Assembly: GCA_965279475.1 (NCBI GenBank)
Contig: CBDIIA010000003.1
Location: forward strand, 4,650,001-4,714,000
Source of the DNA: Pseudorhodoferax sp965279475
Lineage (GTDB): Bacteria > Pseudomonadota > Gammaproteobacteria > Burkholderiales > Burkholderiaceae_C
Direction: 5' to 3'
DNA: 64,000 nt
In this document: piece after piece, positions 9,450 to 18,226 of the stretch
How the letters are laid out: each line of letters starts with the position of its first letter
Numbering within the stretch: position 1 is the stretch's first letter
Translations under genes and position numbers: made by a program
Notes under the pieces: generated by a model
Seen by the model: the letters and a program-made list of their open reading frames with translations, nothing else
The model's database searches: none
Told to the model about the DNA's origin: nothing

Positions 9450-11093
9450 ATGAACATCTACGACCAGCACCTCGCCCGCAACGCGGCCAACTTCGTCGCC
9501 CTGTCCCCCGTGAGCTTCGTCGAACGCAGCGCCGAAGTGTTCGGCGATCTGCCCGCCGTCGTGCACGGCCGGCGCCACTACACCTGGGCCCAGACCCGCG
9601 AGCGCGCCGCCCGGTTGGCGGCAGCGCTGCGAGCGGCCGGTGTCGCGCGCGGCAGCACGGTCAGCGTGATGCTGCCCAACACGCCCGAGATGGTCGAGGC
9701 GCACTACGCCGTGCCCGCGCTCAATGCCGTGCTGAACACGCTCAACACCCGGCTCGACGCCGCGCTGCTGGCCTGGCAGATGCACCACTGCGAAACCGCC
9801 GTGCTGATCACCGACACCGAGTTCGCGCCGACGATCGCCCGTGCGCTGCAGATCCTGCAGGACGAGTTCAAGCGCCAGCCGCTGGTGATCGACGTGGCCG
9901 ACAGCGAATACACCGGCCCCGGCGAGCGCATCGGCACGCATGCTTACGAAACCTGGATCGCAGCCCACCCGCCGCTGGCCCGCCTCGATGGTCCGCAGGA
10001 CGAATGGGATGCCATCGCGGTCAGCTACACCAGCGGCACCACCGGCGATCCCAAGGGCGTGGTCACCCACCACCGCGGGGCCTACCTCAACGCGGTGTCG
10101 AACGCGGTCACCTGGACGATGCCGAACTTCCCGCGCTACCTGTGGACGCTGCCGATGTTCCACTGCAACGGCTGGTGTTTTCCATGGACGGTGGCGATGC
10201 TGGCCGGCACCCACGTGTGCCTGCGCCGGGTCGAGGCCCGGCCCATCCTCGATGCGATGCGCGCGCATGGCGTGACCCACTACTGCGCCGCGCCCATCGT
10301 GCACAACCTGCTGGTCAACGCGCCGGCCGAATGGCGCGACGGCATCGCCCTGCCGGTGCGCGCCATGGTCGCTGGCGCCTCGCCGCCGGCCGCGATGATC
10401 GAAGGCATGGCCCGCATCGGCTTCGACCTGACGCACGTCTACGGCCTGACCGAGATCTACGGCCCGGCCGCGGTCGCCGTGCAGCGCGAGACCTGGACCG
10501 GCGCCTCCATCGGCGAGCAGGCCCGGCTGAACGGCCGCCAGGGCGTGCGTTATCCGCTGCAGGAAGGCATGACGGTGATGGACCCCGCCACGATGGCCGA
10601 GGTGCCGGCCGACGGCGAGACCATGGGCGAGATCATGTTCCGCGGCAACATCGTGATGAAGGGCTACCTGAAAAACCCCGCCGGCACGGATGCGGCCTTT
10701 GCCGGCGGCTGGTTCCACACCGGCGACCTGGCGGTGATGGAGCCCGACCGCTACGCGCGCATCAAGGACCGCAGCAAGGACATCATCATCAGCGGCGGCG
10801 AGAACATCAGCTCGATCGAGGTCGAGGACGCGCTGTACCGCCACCCCGCCGTGCAAGCCTGCGCCGTGGTCGCGCGGCCCGATGCCAAATGGGGCGAGGC
10901 GCCAGTGGCCTTCGTCGAACTGAAGCCCGGCGCCACCGTCAGCGCCGAGGAACTGGTGGCCCACTGCCGCACGCTGCTGGCGGCCTACAAGCTGCCGCGC
11001 GACATCCGCTTCGAGCCGATCCCGAAGACCTCGACCGGCAAGATCCAGAAGTTCGAACTGCGCCAGCGGTTCAAGGCCGCTGCCGACCACTGA
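9450..11093 (+). CDS. AMP-forming acyl-CoA synthetase (medium/short-chain type)
   Basis: 547 residues from the ATG at 9450; the frame is open much further upstream only because it shadows metY. P-loop SYTSGTTGDPKG, A5 YGLTEIYGP, A7 GWFHTGDLAV and the A8-A10 segment ending in PKTSTGKIQKFELR are complete, including the catalytic lysine of the final motif. This is a different subfamily from the ligase at 4.4-6.3 kb (shorter, no long-chain insert). The enoyl-CoA hydratase gene follows after 16 bp, so the pair probably handles one acyl substrate. Confidence 0.92.
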   Translation: MNIYDQHLARNAANFVALSPVSFVERSAEVFGDLPAVVHGRRHYTWAQTRERAARLAAALRAAGVARGSTVSVMLPNTPEMVEAHYAVPALNAVLNTLNTRLDAALLAWQMHHCETAVLITDTEFAPTIARALQILQDEFKRQPLVIDVADSEYTGPGERIGTHAYETWIAAHPPLARLDGPQDEWDAIAVSYTSGTTGDPKGVVTHHRGAYLNAVSNAVTWTMPNFPRYLWTLPMFHCNGWCFPWTVAMLAGTHVCLRRVEARPILDAMRAHGVTHYCAAPIVHNLLVNAPAEWRDGIALPVRAMVAGASPPAAMIEGMARIGFDLTHVYGLTEIYGPAAVAVQRETWTGASIGEQARLNGRQGVRYPLQEGMTVMDPATMAEVPADGETMGEIMFRGNIVMKGYLKNPAGTDAAFAGGWFHTGDLAVMEPDRYARIKDRSKDIIISGGENISSIEVEDALYRHPAVQACAVVARPDAKWGEAPVAFVELKPGATVSAEELVAHCRTLLAAYKLPRDIRFEPIPKTSTGKIQKFELRQRFKAAADH

Positions 11094-11109
11094 ACGAGGG
11101 AACGACACG

Positions 11110-11889
11110 ATGGCTGCCCCACAAACCCTGGTGCTGCAGGAACGCAGCGACGACGGCGTGGTCACGCTGACGCTGAACCGGCCCGATGCCTTCAACGCCC
11201 TGAGCGAAGCCATGCTGCACGCGTTGCAGGTTGCGCTGGACGGCCTGGCCGACGACCCGGCGGTGCGCGTGGTGGTGCTGGCCGCAGCCGGCAAGGCGTT
11301 CTGCGCCGGCCACGACCTGAAGCAGATGCGGGCCGAGCCATCGCTCGCCTACTACGAACGCCTGTTCGCGTCGTGCACGCGCATGATGCTGTCGGTCCAG
11401 CGGCTGCCGGTGCCGGTGATCGCCAAGGTGCAGGGCATGGCTACAGCCGCGGGCTGCCAGCTGGTGGCCATGTGCGATCTGGCGGTGGCCGCCAGCGATG
11501 CCCGTTTTGCGGTGAGCGGCATCAACTTCGGCCTGTTCTGCTCTACGCCCAGCGTGGCCCTGTCGCGCAACCTCGGCCGCAAGGCCGCTTTCGAGATGCT
11601 GGTCACGGGCGAGTTCATCGGCGCCGACGAGGCCCTGTCCAAAGGCCTGGTGAACCGCGTGGCCGCCCCCGAAGAGCTCGATGCCGCCGTCGCCGCGCTG
11701 ACCTCGGCCATCGTCGCCAAGCCGCGCGTCGGCCTGGCCATGGGCAAGGCGCTGTTCTACCGCCAGCTCGAGATCGGCATCGAGGCGGCCTACGCCGACG
11801 CGGGCGCCACGATGGCCAACAACATGATGGAGGCTTCGGCGCTGGAAGGGGTGCAGGCTTTCATCGAGAAGCGCAAGCCGGTGTTCTGA
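11110..11889 (+). CDS. Enoyl-CoA hydratase family protein (ECHDC3-like)
   Basis: 259 residues. The oxyanion-hole motifs FCAGHDLKQM and KVQGMATAAGCQLVA and the block SGINFGLFCSTPSVALSR match the ECHDC3-like crotonase subgroup. The canonical second glutamate is replaced in the INFGLFCS region, so hydratase activity is uncertain for the subgroup as a whole. Starts 16 bp after the acyl-CoA synthetase and is the last gene before a 650-bp gene-free stretch. Confidence 0.9.
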   Translation: MAAPQTLVLQERSDDGVVTLTLNRPDAFNALSEAMLHALQVALDGLADDPAVRVVVLAAAGKAFCAGHDLKQMRAEPSLAYYERLFASCTRMMLSVQRLPVPVIAKVQGMATAAGCQLVAMCDLAVAASDARFAVSGINFGLFCSTPSVALSRNLGRKAAFEMLVTGEFIGADEALSKGLVNRVAAPEELDAAVAALTSAIVAKPRVGLAMGKALFYRQLEIGIEAAYADAGATMANNMMEASALEGVQAFIEKRKPVF

Positions 11890-12030
11890 GGAAGGGCCCG
11901 TGCTGTGTTGTGTGGTGAAAAGAGGCATGGCTCTGCCCATTGAAAGCACGCCCGGTCCGCGGTACGGCGCGGCCGACCCTACTGCACCGGCCCTTCGGGC
12001 TGCCTTGCGGTGCTCACCTGGCGCGGGGTC

Positions 12031-12072
12031 TCGCTCAAACTCGCTTCGCTCAGACAGTCGCGAGCCCTGATC
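12031..12072 (-). repeat. Dispersed repeat, copy 1 (minus orientation)
   Basis: The reverse complement of this 42-bp segment differs from the segment at 12326-12367 at only five positions. Weaker similarity continues on both sides for about 50 bp (for example AGCGCAGC and GATCAGG blocks), so the true unit is likely 120-150 bp. The core reads GCGACTGTCTGAGCGAAGCG in repeat orientation. Confidence 0.8.
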
Positions 12073-12325
12073 CGCACCAGGCTGCGCTCCTCAGCGGCGC
12101 ACAAGGGATCGACCACGCCGCACCGCATACCGGGCTTGGTCGATGTTGGAATTGCTCCGCACTCCTGGACGAGGACCGCGCGATCGCCCTGCATTCTGCG
12201 AGGTGATCGGCGGTCGCGAGCACGCGGCGCAGCCAGAGGTGTGTTCGTTCAGAGCGTGCCCACGGCGGCGGGTGGTGCGCCCTGGGCCGTGCCGTGGACG
12301 CCGCCGAGCAGCGCAGCGTCGAGGG

Positions 12326-12367
12326 GATCAGGACCCGCGACTGTTTGAGCGCAGCGAGTTTGAGCGG
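12326..12367 (+). repeat. Dispersed repeat, copy 2 (plus orientation)
   Basis: Second, inverted copy of the repeat at 12031-12072 (37 of 42 bases identical). Similar core sequence in repeat orientation is GCGACTGTTTGAGCGCAGCG. The two copies face each other about 250 bp apart, so the transcript could in principle form a long hairpin. Confidence 0.8.
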
Positions 12368-12538
12368 GTCCCCCCTCGGCGCGAGCAGCGCAGGGCAGTC
12401 GCGCAGCGACCGGCGTCGTCGGTCGGCGCAGGGCGCACCACCCACCGCCGCGCCCATCATCCACGCCGACACCCGCGACACCACGCAACGCCGGCACGCT
12501 ATGCTTCGCCGCTTGTCGCCAACCAGGAAACGACCAAG

Positions 12539-12961
12539 ATGCCAATGAGCGAAGCCGATCTGCTCGGCCGGGAATGGAGCACGCTGCAGCGCGACTGCGA
12601 GCACTACGAACGCAGTGCGTTGTGGATCAAGCTGGCAGCCCCCGCGCTGTACGTGTTGACGCTGCCCGTCGGCCTCGACGCCCTCACCACCGGCGTGCTG
12701 ATCGCCGTGCTGTGGCTGCAGGAAGCGATCCTGCGGACCAGCCAGTCACGCTTGGCGGCACGCCTGCTGCGGGTCGAGGCACTGCTGCACGATGGCGCCG
12801 CGCCGGCCGGCAGCGCATGCCAGCTCCACACCGAATGGGTTGCAGGACGACCCGGCACGGCCGGGCTGCTGAGCGAATACCTGGCCAATGCGCTGCGGCC
12901 GACGGTGGCCTTCCCGTATGGCGTGATCATCCTGCTGTTGCTGATGGCCACCTGGAGTTGA
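12539..12961 (+). CDS. Small membrane protein of unknown function
   Basis: 140 residues from ATG 12539 (a second ATG at 12545 is equally possible); AGGAA lies 12-16 bases upstream. Hydrophobic segments at about 28-46, 48-63 and 121-138 suggest two or three membrane spans, with a basic amphipathic stretch between (RLAARLLRVEALLHD). Composition and codon use match the neighbours, so it is very likely real. I recognise no family. It is convergent with the mtfA-like gene, five bases away. Confidence 0.65.
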   Translation: MPMSEADLLGREWSTLQRDCEHYERSALWIKLAAPALYVLTLPVGLDALTTGVLIAVLWLQEAILRTSQSRLAARLLRVEALLHDGAAPAGSACQLHTEWVAGRPGTAGLLSEYLANALRPTVAFPYGVIILLLLMATWS

Positions 12962-12965
12962 CCCC

Positions 12966-13803
12966 CTACCAGAGCGTCGGATCGACGCAGAAGTACGCCG
13001 ACAGTTCGGCGTACAGCGCCGGGCATTCCTGCAGCAGTTGCGCCGGCTGTTCGAAGAAGACCTCGGCCGCGACGGCAAAGAACTCCGCCGGGTTGGTGGC
13101 GGCGTAGTCGCCCAGCAGCGTGGGCTCGCCCAGGGCCAACTGCCGCTGCAGCCGCTGGTACTCCGCGTCGAGCACCTGGGTCCAGCGCCGCCGGTCGCGC
13201 GTGCGGGGCAGGCGCGGGGCGCCGTTGGCGTGGCCGTCCGCCTGGTCCAGCTGGTGCGCGAATTCGTGGACCACGACATTGCGACCGTCGTCGGCGATGG
13301 CCGCGCCCTGCTCCACGTCGTCCCACGACAACACGACCTGCCCCTGCGACCACGACTCGCCGGCCAGCACCTGCCGCTGGTCGCGCAGCACACCGCCGGC
13401 CTCGGTCTGCACCCGGTCGACGAAGAAGGCGCTGGGGTACAGCAGGATCTGCCGCAGGTTCGCGAAGTGGTCGGTCGGTCGATTCAGCAGCAGCAGGCAG
13501 GCCTGGGCCGCCACCACCACGCGCATCTCGTCGGTAACCACCAGCCCGTTGCAGCCGATGAAGGGTTTCTCGGCAATGAACACCTGGATGTGTTTCTTCA
13601 ACTGCAGCTGCAGATCGGCCGGCAAGCGCCGCAGGTAGGGCACGCGCCGCTGCAGGATCGCCCTCCACGCCGCCGGGAACGGCCGACTGCGGATGCGCTG
13701 GCGCCGGCGCGCCAGCAGCCAGGGGCCAGCCGGCGATGCAGGCCGCAACCAGCAGTGCGGTGCCGCAGACGGCGGCGAGCAGAAATGCGGAAATGGGGAA
13801 CAT
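12966..13803 (-). pseudogene. mtfA: MtfA-family zinc peptidase with an apparent 5' frameshift
   Basis: The catalytic body (KPFIGCNGLVVTDEMR, LYPSAFFVD, VVVHEFAHQLDQ with the HExxH zinc site, TNPAEFFAVAAEVFFE) is complete and ends at 12966. The expected N-terminal membrane anchor lies in another frame: ATG at 13803 gives MFPISAFLLAAVCGTALLV and then AACIAG, after which the frame must shift by one base near 13728 to reach PWLLARRRQRIRSRPF. One extra T in GGCTGGCC on the minus strand explains this. Without the shift, only a TTG start just upstream of the body, lacking the anchor, is available. MtfA in E. coli binds the Mlc repressor and has aminopeptidase activity. Sequencing error, true mutation or a short TTG-started protein cannot be told apart. 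Confidence 0.75.
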
Positions 13804-13890
13804 GCGGACAAAAGGCGAGTCTGCTCCTCACATGCGGCCAAGCCCAGCGCTTTCAACTCGATGACCCCTGACTCTCCGCGGCACGTTGCC

Positions 13891-14199
13891 ATGCCACCGC
13901 ACCCGACAGGACCGGCGCGGCGTTTCGCCGCCACCGCCGCCCTGCTGGGCGCAGCGCTGGCGCTGGCAGCCTGCTCCGGCGCCCCGCCCAGCTGGGACCG
14001 CCTTCTCACGACCAAGATCACCGACCAGTTTCCCGACTTCCGCGTGGCGGTTGCAGAAAACGGCAAGCTGCGCGTCGACCGGCCGGGCCGCGCCGCCAGA
14101 ACGGTCGAGGTCGCGCCGATCGCCCTGCTGTGCCAGCGCGGGCCGCGCGAATGCGACTACGCGGTCGACCAGATGCTGCTGGAGCTGCGCGCGCCCTAG
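13891..14199 (+). CDS. Small putative lipoprotein
   Basis: 102 residues from ATG 13891 (112 from ATG 13861). A basic N-terminus (ARRFAATAALLGAALALAAC) ends in a lipobox with the lipidated cysteine at C28, so the protein should sit in the outer or inner membrane facing the periplasm. The mature part contains two cysteines in CQRGPRECDYAVD that may form a disulfide. No family recognised. Divergent from the mtfA-like gene. Confidence 0.7.
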   Translation: MPPHPTGPARRFAATAALLGAALALAACSGAPPSWDRLLTTKITDQFPDFRVAVAENGKLRVDRPGRAARTVEVAPIALLCQRGPRECDYAVDQMLLELRAP

Positions 14200-14318
14200 C
14201 CGCCGACCGACGTGACCGACATGGCCGGTGTGGCCGGCCCCGATGGCCGGCATCGCCATCCACGAGCGGCGGGCCGCCGGGGCTGCGTTACCCTCGCAGA
14301 TTTGCCCTGCGCCCGCCG

Positions 14319-15254
14319 ATGAACTCCCTGCAGCTTCCCGCCCTCGCCGTCTGGGCCTGGATCCCAATCACGCTCTGGGCCGCGTTCGCGCAGACCGTGC
14401 GTAATGCCGCCCAGCGCAGCCTGACGAGCCAGGCCGGCACGCTGGCCGCGACGCTGGCGCGTTTTCTGTACGGCGTGCCGTTCGCGCTGGCCTGGGTCCT
14501 CGTGGTGCAGCGCTTCAGCGGCGCGGGCGCCGAGATTCCCGCCTTCCACCTGACCTACGCCGGCTGGATCGTGCTCAGCGCAGTCGCGCAGCTGTCGGCG
14601 ACGGCGCTGTTGCTGATGGCCATGCAGGAGCGCAACTTCATCATCGGCGTCGCGCTCGCCAAGACCGAGGTGCTGCAGGTCGCGCTGTTCTCGACGCTGT
14701 TCCTGCACGAGGTGCCGACGGCGCTGGCCGTGGGTGCGATGGTCGTCGCCACGGCCGGCGTGGTACTGCTGTCGCTGCCGAAGAAGCTCGCCGTCACGGC
14801 GGCGCCGACGCCGCTGAACCGCGCGGCCGTGTACGGCATCGCGTCGGGCGCGTGTTTCGCGCTGTCGGCCGTGGGGTTTCGCGGCGCGTCCTTGTCGATG
14901 CCGGGCGTGTCGCCGTGGCTGCTGGGCGGCTGGGGCGTGCTGTGGGCGCAGCTGCTGCAGAGCCTGCTGCTCGGCGGCTATTTGGCGCTGCGCGATCCTG
15001 CGGCGCTGGTGACGATCGCACGCGTGTGGCGGCTGTCGATGGTGGCCGGCGCCATGGGCGCGGCCGCATCGATCGGCTGGTTCACCGCGATGTCCGCCCG
15101 GCCGGCCGCCGACGTGCGCACGCTGGGCCTGATCGAGGTGTTCTTCAGCTACCTGGTGTCGCGCAAGATCTTCCGCGAGAAACTCACACGCGCCGAGCGC
15201 ATCGGGCTGGTGGCGGTGCTGCTGGGGCTGGTGGGCATCTGCCTGCAGCTGTAG
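14319..15254 (+). CDS. EamA/DMT-family membrane transporter
   Basis: 311 residues from ATG 14319, with about ten hydrophobic spans in two halves of five, the drug/metabolite transporter layout. The first half carries the TLARFLYGVPFA region and ALLLMAMQERNFIIGVALAKTE-type motif at the end of the third to fourth span; the second half ends in FFSYLVSRKIFREKLTRAE followed by the last span. Likely exports or imports a small metabolite across the inner membrane; the substrate is unknown. Confidence 0.88.
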   Translation: MNSLQLPALAVWAWIPITLWAAFAQTVRNAAQRSLTSQAGTLAATLARFLYGVPFALAWVLVVQRFSGAGAEIPAFHLTYAGWIVLSAVAQLSATALLLMAMQERNFIIGVALAKTEVLQVALFSTLFLHEVPTALAVGAMVVATAGVVLLSLPKKLAVTAAPTPLNRAAVYGIASGACFALSAVGFRGASLSMPGVSPWLLGGWGVLWAQLLQSLLLGGYLALRDPAALVTIARVWRLSMVAGAMGAAASIGWFTAMSARPAADVRTLGLIEVFFSYLVSRKIFREKLTRAERIGLVAVLLGLVGICLQL

Positions 15255-15323
15255 GTCCGGACAGCGGCGGCGCGGCGTGCCGACGGGGGCGCGCACCCGG
15301 CATGTTGGCAGCTCGAACGAAAG

Positions 15324-15342
15324 GGTATAAACTGTTTATACC
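15324..15342. promoter_or_regulatory. Perfect 19-bp palindrome, candidate operator
   Basis: GGTATAAACTGTTTATACC is a 9+1+9 perfect inverted repeat in the 143-bp gap before the 7-TM protein gene, 56 bp ahead of its start. It is strikingly AT-rich for this genome, contains TATAAA-like promoter elements, and is flanked by AAGGGTA and TACCCTT, which form a second, overlapping inverted repeat. This is the shape of a dimeric repressor site; no regulator gene lies adjacent. Confidence 0.55.
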
Positions 15343-15397
15343 GTATTACCCTTTACTGCGACCACCGGCTTCCCGTGCCGGTGGCGCCCCCGAAACC

Positions 15398-16267
15398 ATG
15401 GAAGAGAACACGCTGATCTGGTGGATGTCGATGTGCGCAGTCAGCGTGCTCAACATCGGCGCCTGGGTGGTGTCCGCCGCGCGGGTGCACCACCGCCAGG
15501 ACGGGCTGTCGCCCGACATGCGGTCCTACGTGCGGCTGCAGCTGCTGCTGTCGGCCGGCTACGTGGCCGGCTGCGCCTACCGCTCGGTGCTGCCGGTCTA
15601 CGACGTGCAGCGACTGTGCCTGGTCGACTCCTGGATGTCGAGCGTGATCGTGGGCCGCTCGGTCGCCACCTTTGCCGAACTCTGCTTTGCCGCGCAATGG
15701 GCGTTGCTGCTGCGCCGCACGGCACAACGCACCGGCAGCGATGCGGGCCGTTGGCTGTCGCGCTGCATCGTGCCGATGATCGTCGTGGCCGAGGTCTGCT
15801 CGTGGCGCGCCGTGCTCACCACGTCCAACCTGGGCCATGTGTTCGAGGAAACGCTGTGGGGCCTGTGCGCCGCCCTGCTCACGGCCAGCCTGACCTCGAT
15901 CTGGCCGCGCTGCGCGCCGCAGGCGCGGCCGCTGCTGGTGCTGTACTGCGTGGCCGGGCTGCTGTACGTGGGCTACATGTTCGGCGTCGACGTGCCGATG
16001 TACTGGGCGCGCTGGACCGCCGACGAAGCGGCGGGCCGCCACTACCTGGGCATCGTGCAGGGCGTGGTCGACGCCTCTACCCGTTGGACCGCGTCGGGCC
16101 TCTGGAGCCACTGGAAGACCGAGGTGGTGTGGATGTCGCTCTACTTCAGCGCAGCCGTCTGGCTGAGCATCGCTCTCGTGCACCTGCCGCTGCCGCAGCG
16201 CGCCCGCCCCGGTGCGGCGCTGGTCCGGCCGGCGCCACGGCACCGCGCGGCAGCCAGTTCGTCCTGA
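15398..16267 (+). CDS. Seven-span membrane protein of unknown function
   Basis: 289 residues from ATG 15398. Hydrophobic stretches near residues 6-25, 46-62, 80-97, 117-132, 148-165, 180-200 and 245-265 predict seven spans, with a short basic C-terminal tail. It contains tryptophan-rich loops (WTASGLWSHWKTEVVW) but no motif I can assign. It stands alone behind the palindrome at 15324-15342, which suggests individual control. The frame is open upstream (an earlier ATG at 15302 would add an AT-coded, family-less leader across the palindrome), which I reject as start. Confidence 0.75.
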   Translation: MEENTLIWWMSMCAVSVLNIGAWVVSAARVHHRQDGLSPDMRSYVRLQLLLSAGYVAGCAYRSVLPVYDVQRLCLVDSWMSSVIVGRSVATFAELCFAAQWALLLRRTAQRTGSDAGRWLSRCIVPMIVVAEVCSWRAVLTTSNLGHVFEETLWGLCAALLTASLTSIWPRCAPQARPLLVLYCVAGLLYVGYMFGVDVPMYWARWTADEAAGRHYLGIVQGVVDASTRWTASGLWSHWKTEVVWMSLYFSAAVWLSIALVHLPLPQRARPGAALVRPAPRHRAAASSS

Positions 16268-16283
16268 GTTGTCCCGGCTGCCG

Positions 16284-17144
16284 TCAGGCAGCGCCGATCC
16301 GCTGGTACTTGGTGACGCAGTGCATCGGGCCCTGCTCGGCGACGAAGAGGTTGCCCTCGGCATCGCCCGAGACGCCATGCGGGTACACGCCAAAGGTGCG
16401 GAAACGCGCCTGCACCTTGCCGTTCATGTCGAGGCGCGAGATGCGGGGCGATTGCTCGGTGACGAAGATGTCGCGCCCGTTCGACCAGATGTCCATCGGA
16501 CGCAGCACGTGGCGCCATTCCTCGAGGAAGACGCCTTCGCGGTCGAACACCTGGATGCGTTCGTTGTCGCGGTCGCAGACGGCCACGCGCTCGTCGGCCA
16601 GCACCCAGACGCCATGCGGGGTCGAGAACTGGCCGGGGCCGTCGCCGACGCCGCCCCAGGTCGACAGGTGCCGGCCGTCCTTGGCAAAGCGATGGACGAA
16701 GGCGTTGCCGTAGCCATCCGACACGTAGATCTCACCGTCGCTCGCCACGGCCACGTCGGTGGGGTGGCTGAAGGGGGCGCCCCAGGTCGGGGTGTTGAAA
16801 GTGCCCAGCTCCATCAGCGGCTGGAAGTCCTTGTCGAAGACCAGGATCTGGTGCGCGTCGTACGACACGAGGTAGACGTTGTCGTACCGGTCGAAGCAGA
16901 TGCCGTGGCCAGTGGTGAGGCGCGGGTCGTCGAAGGTGCGCTCCAGCGTGCCGTCGCGCCGGTACACCAGCACGTGCGGGGCGGTGCGCTGCAGCACGGC
17001 CACGTGGCCGCGGCTGTCCACGGCCAGCTGGCTGATGGTGCCGACCGCGCCCAGCTCCGACGGCTGCTGCCAGGGGCGCACCATCTGGTACATCGACTGG
17101 CCGTCGGTCATGCGGAAGGTGCGGGGCGGGGCTTGGGTGGTCAT
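16284..17144 (-). CDS. NHL-repeat beta-propeller protein
   Basis: 286 residues from ATG 17144. Five to six NHL-type blades can be seen, each with a DxxGxxYVxD-like strand: LAVDSRGHVAVL, ICFDRYDNVYLVS, VAVASDGEIYVSDGYGN, GVWVLADERVAVCDRDN, GVSGDAEGNLFVAEQG. No signal peptide. It resembles the peptidylglycine alpha-amidating-lyase-like group often encoded next to TctC genes or amidohydrolases in Burkholderiales; catalytic function is unproven. Divergent from the tctC gene at 17267. Confidence 0.85.
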   Translation of the reverse strand: MTTQAPPRTFRMTDGQSMYQMVRPWQQPSELGAVGTISQLAVDSRGHVAVLQRTAPHVLVYRRDGTLERTFDDPRLTTGHGICFDRYDNVYLVSYDAHQILVFDKDFQPLMELGTFNTPTWGAPFSHPTDVAVASDGEIYVSDGYGNAFVHRFAKDGRHLSTWGGVGDGPGQFSTPHGVWVLADERVAVCDRDNERIQVFDREGVFLEEWRHVLRPMDIWSNGRDIFVTEQSPRISRLDMNGKVQARFRTFGVYPHGVSGDAEGNLFVAEQGPMHCVTKYQRIGAA

Positions 17145-17266
17145 GGTCAGTCTGGATACAGCAACGCCTTTTATTATCGGGCGCTGGGTGCACAGGTGGA
17201 TCCGGCTCGGCGGCCCGCCGTCTGCCACGCACCGCACGCACAGCCACACCACTGAAAGGATCTCTC

Positions 17267-18226
17267 GTGCAACGCTTGCGCCTCTGGCTTCCGGTTCTGT
17301 GCCTGCTCACCATCGGCCGCCTCGCCCTGGCGGCGGACTGGCCCGACAAACCGATCAAGTGGGTGGTGCCGTTTCCGCCGGGCGGCGCGACGGACATGAT
17401 GTCGCGCATGGCGGCCGAGCCGCTGGGGCGCCGGCTGGGCGTGCCCGTCGTCATCGACAACCGGCCCGGCGCAGGCAGCAACATCGGCACCGAGGCCGTG
17501 GTGCGCGCCGCACCCGACGGCTACACGCTGATGCTCGGCTCCATCGCCAACACCATCAACCAGACGCTCTACCCCAGGCTCAACTACGACTTCAACCGCG
17601 ACCTGGTGGCGGTCTCGCCGCTGTACGAGCAGCCCAACGTGCTGGTCGTGCCGGTGGGCTCGGCCATCACCAGCCTGAAGGACCTGATCACGCAGGCCAA
17701 GGCCAGCCCAGGCAAGCTGAACTTCGGCAGCAGCGGCAACGGCACCACGATGCACCTCACCACCGAGCTGTTCAACAAGGCCACCGGCCTGGACACCGTG
17801 CACATCCCCTACAAGGGCAGCGCGACGCAGGAGCTGCTGGCCGGCCGGCTCGATTTCATGTTCGACAACATCCTGACCGCGCTGCCGCAGATCCGCGGCG
17901 GCAAGCTGCGCCCGCTGGCCGTGACCTCGGCCGAACGCTCGCCGCTGCTGCCCGACGTGCCGACGATGCGCGAGTCCGGCTACCCGACGGTGCAGCTCAC
18001 GGTGTGGGGTGGCATCTTCATGCCCAAGGGCACGCCGCCGGCCATCGTCGACCGCATCTCGAAAGAGCTGGCCGCCGTGATGCAGGACCCCGCGGTGCAG
18101 GAACGCATCCACGGCATGGGCGCCGACTTCCAGCCGAAGACCCCGGCCGATTTCGCCCGCTTCGTCGCGGCCGAGACGGACAAGTGGGGCGCGGCCGTGC
18201 GCAGCAGCGGCGCCAAGGTGGATTAA
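17267..18226 (+). CDS. Bug/TctC family periplasmic solute-binding protein
   Basis: 319 residues, GTG start 9 bases after AAGGA. A Sec signal peptide (LWLPVLCLLTIGRLALA) precedes WPDKPIKWVVPFPPGGATD, the ligand-loop signature of Bug proteins; VVIDNRPGAGSNIGTE and VHIPYKGSATQELLAG follow as usual. Such proteins bind carboxylates in the periplasm, either feeding a TctAB carrier or sensing. No tctA/tctB lies nearby. Divergent from the NHL protein. The repeat element at 18227 starts at the base after its stop codon. Confidence 0.92.
   Translation: MQRLRLWLPVLCLLTIGRLALAADWPDKPIKWVVPFPPGGATDMMSRMAAEPLGRRLGVPVVIDNRPGAGSNIGTEAVVRAAPDGYTLMLGSIANTINQTLYPRLNYDFNRDLVAVSPLYEQPNVLVVPVGSAITSLKDLITQAKASPGKLNFGSSGNGTTMHLTTELFNKATGLDTVHIPYKGSATQELLAGRLDFMFDNILTALPQIRGGKLRPLAVTSAERSPLLPDVPTMRESGYPTVQLTVWGGIFMPKGTPPAIVDRISKELAAVMQDPAVQERIHGMGADFQPKTPADFARFVAAETDKWGAAVRSSGAKVD

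Larger units (their letters stand above)
11890..12538. other. Gene-free interval of about 650 bp
   Basis: No reading frame here shows a family motif, signal sequence or credible ribosome-binding site; the frames open in it are short, arginine/alanine-rich and overlap one another on both strands. It holds two inverted copies of a repeat (described separately) and, at its right end, the leader of the small membrane-protein gene at 12539. Confidence 0.7.

Noticed and set aside
11940..12604. Several open frames of 80-180 residues on both strands in the gene-free stretch
   Set aside because: They overlap each other, follow the inverted repeat, and have no ribosome-binding site, signal or family motif.
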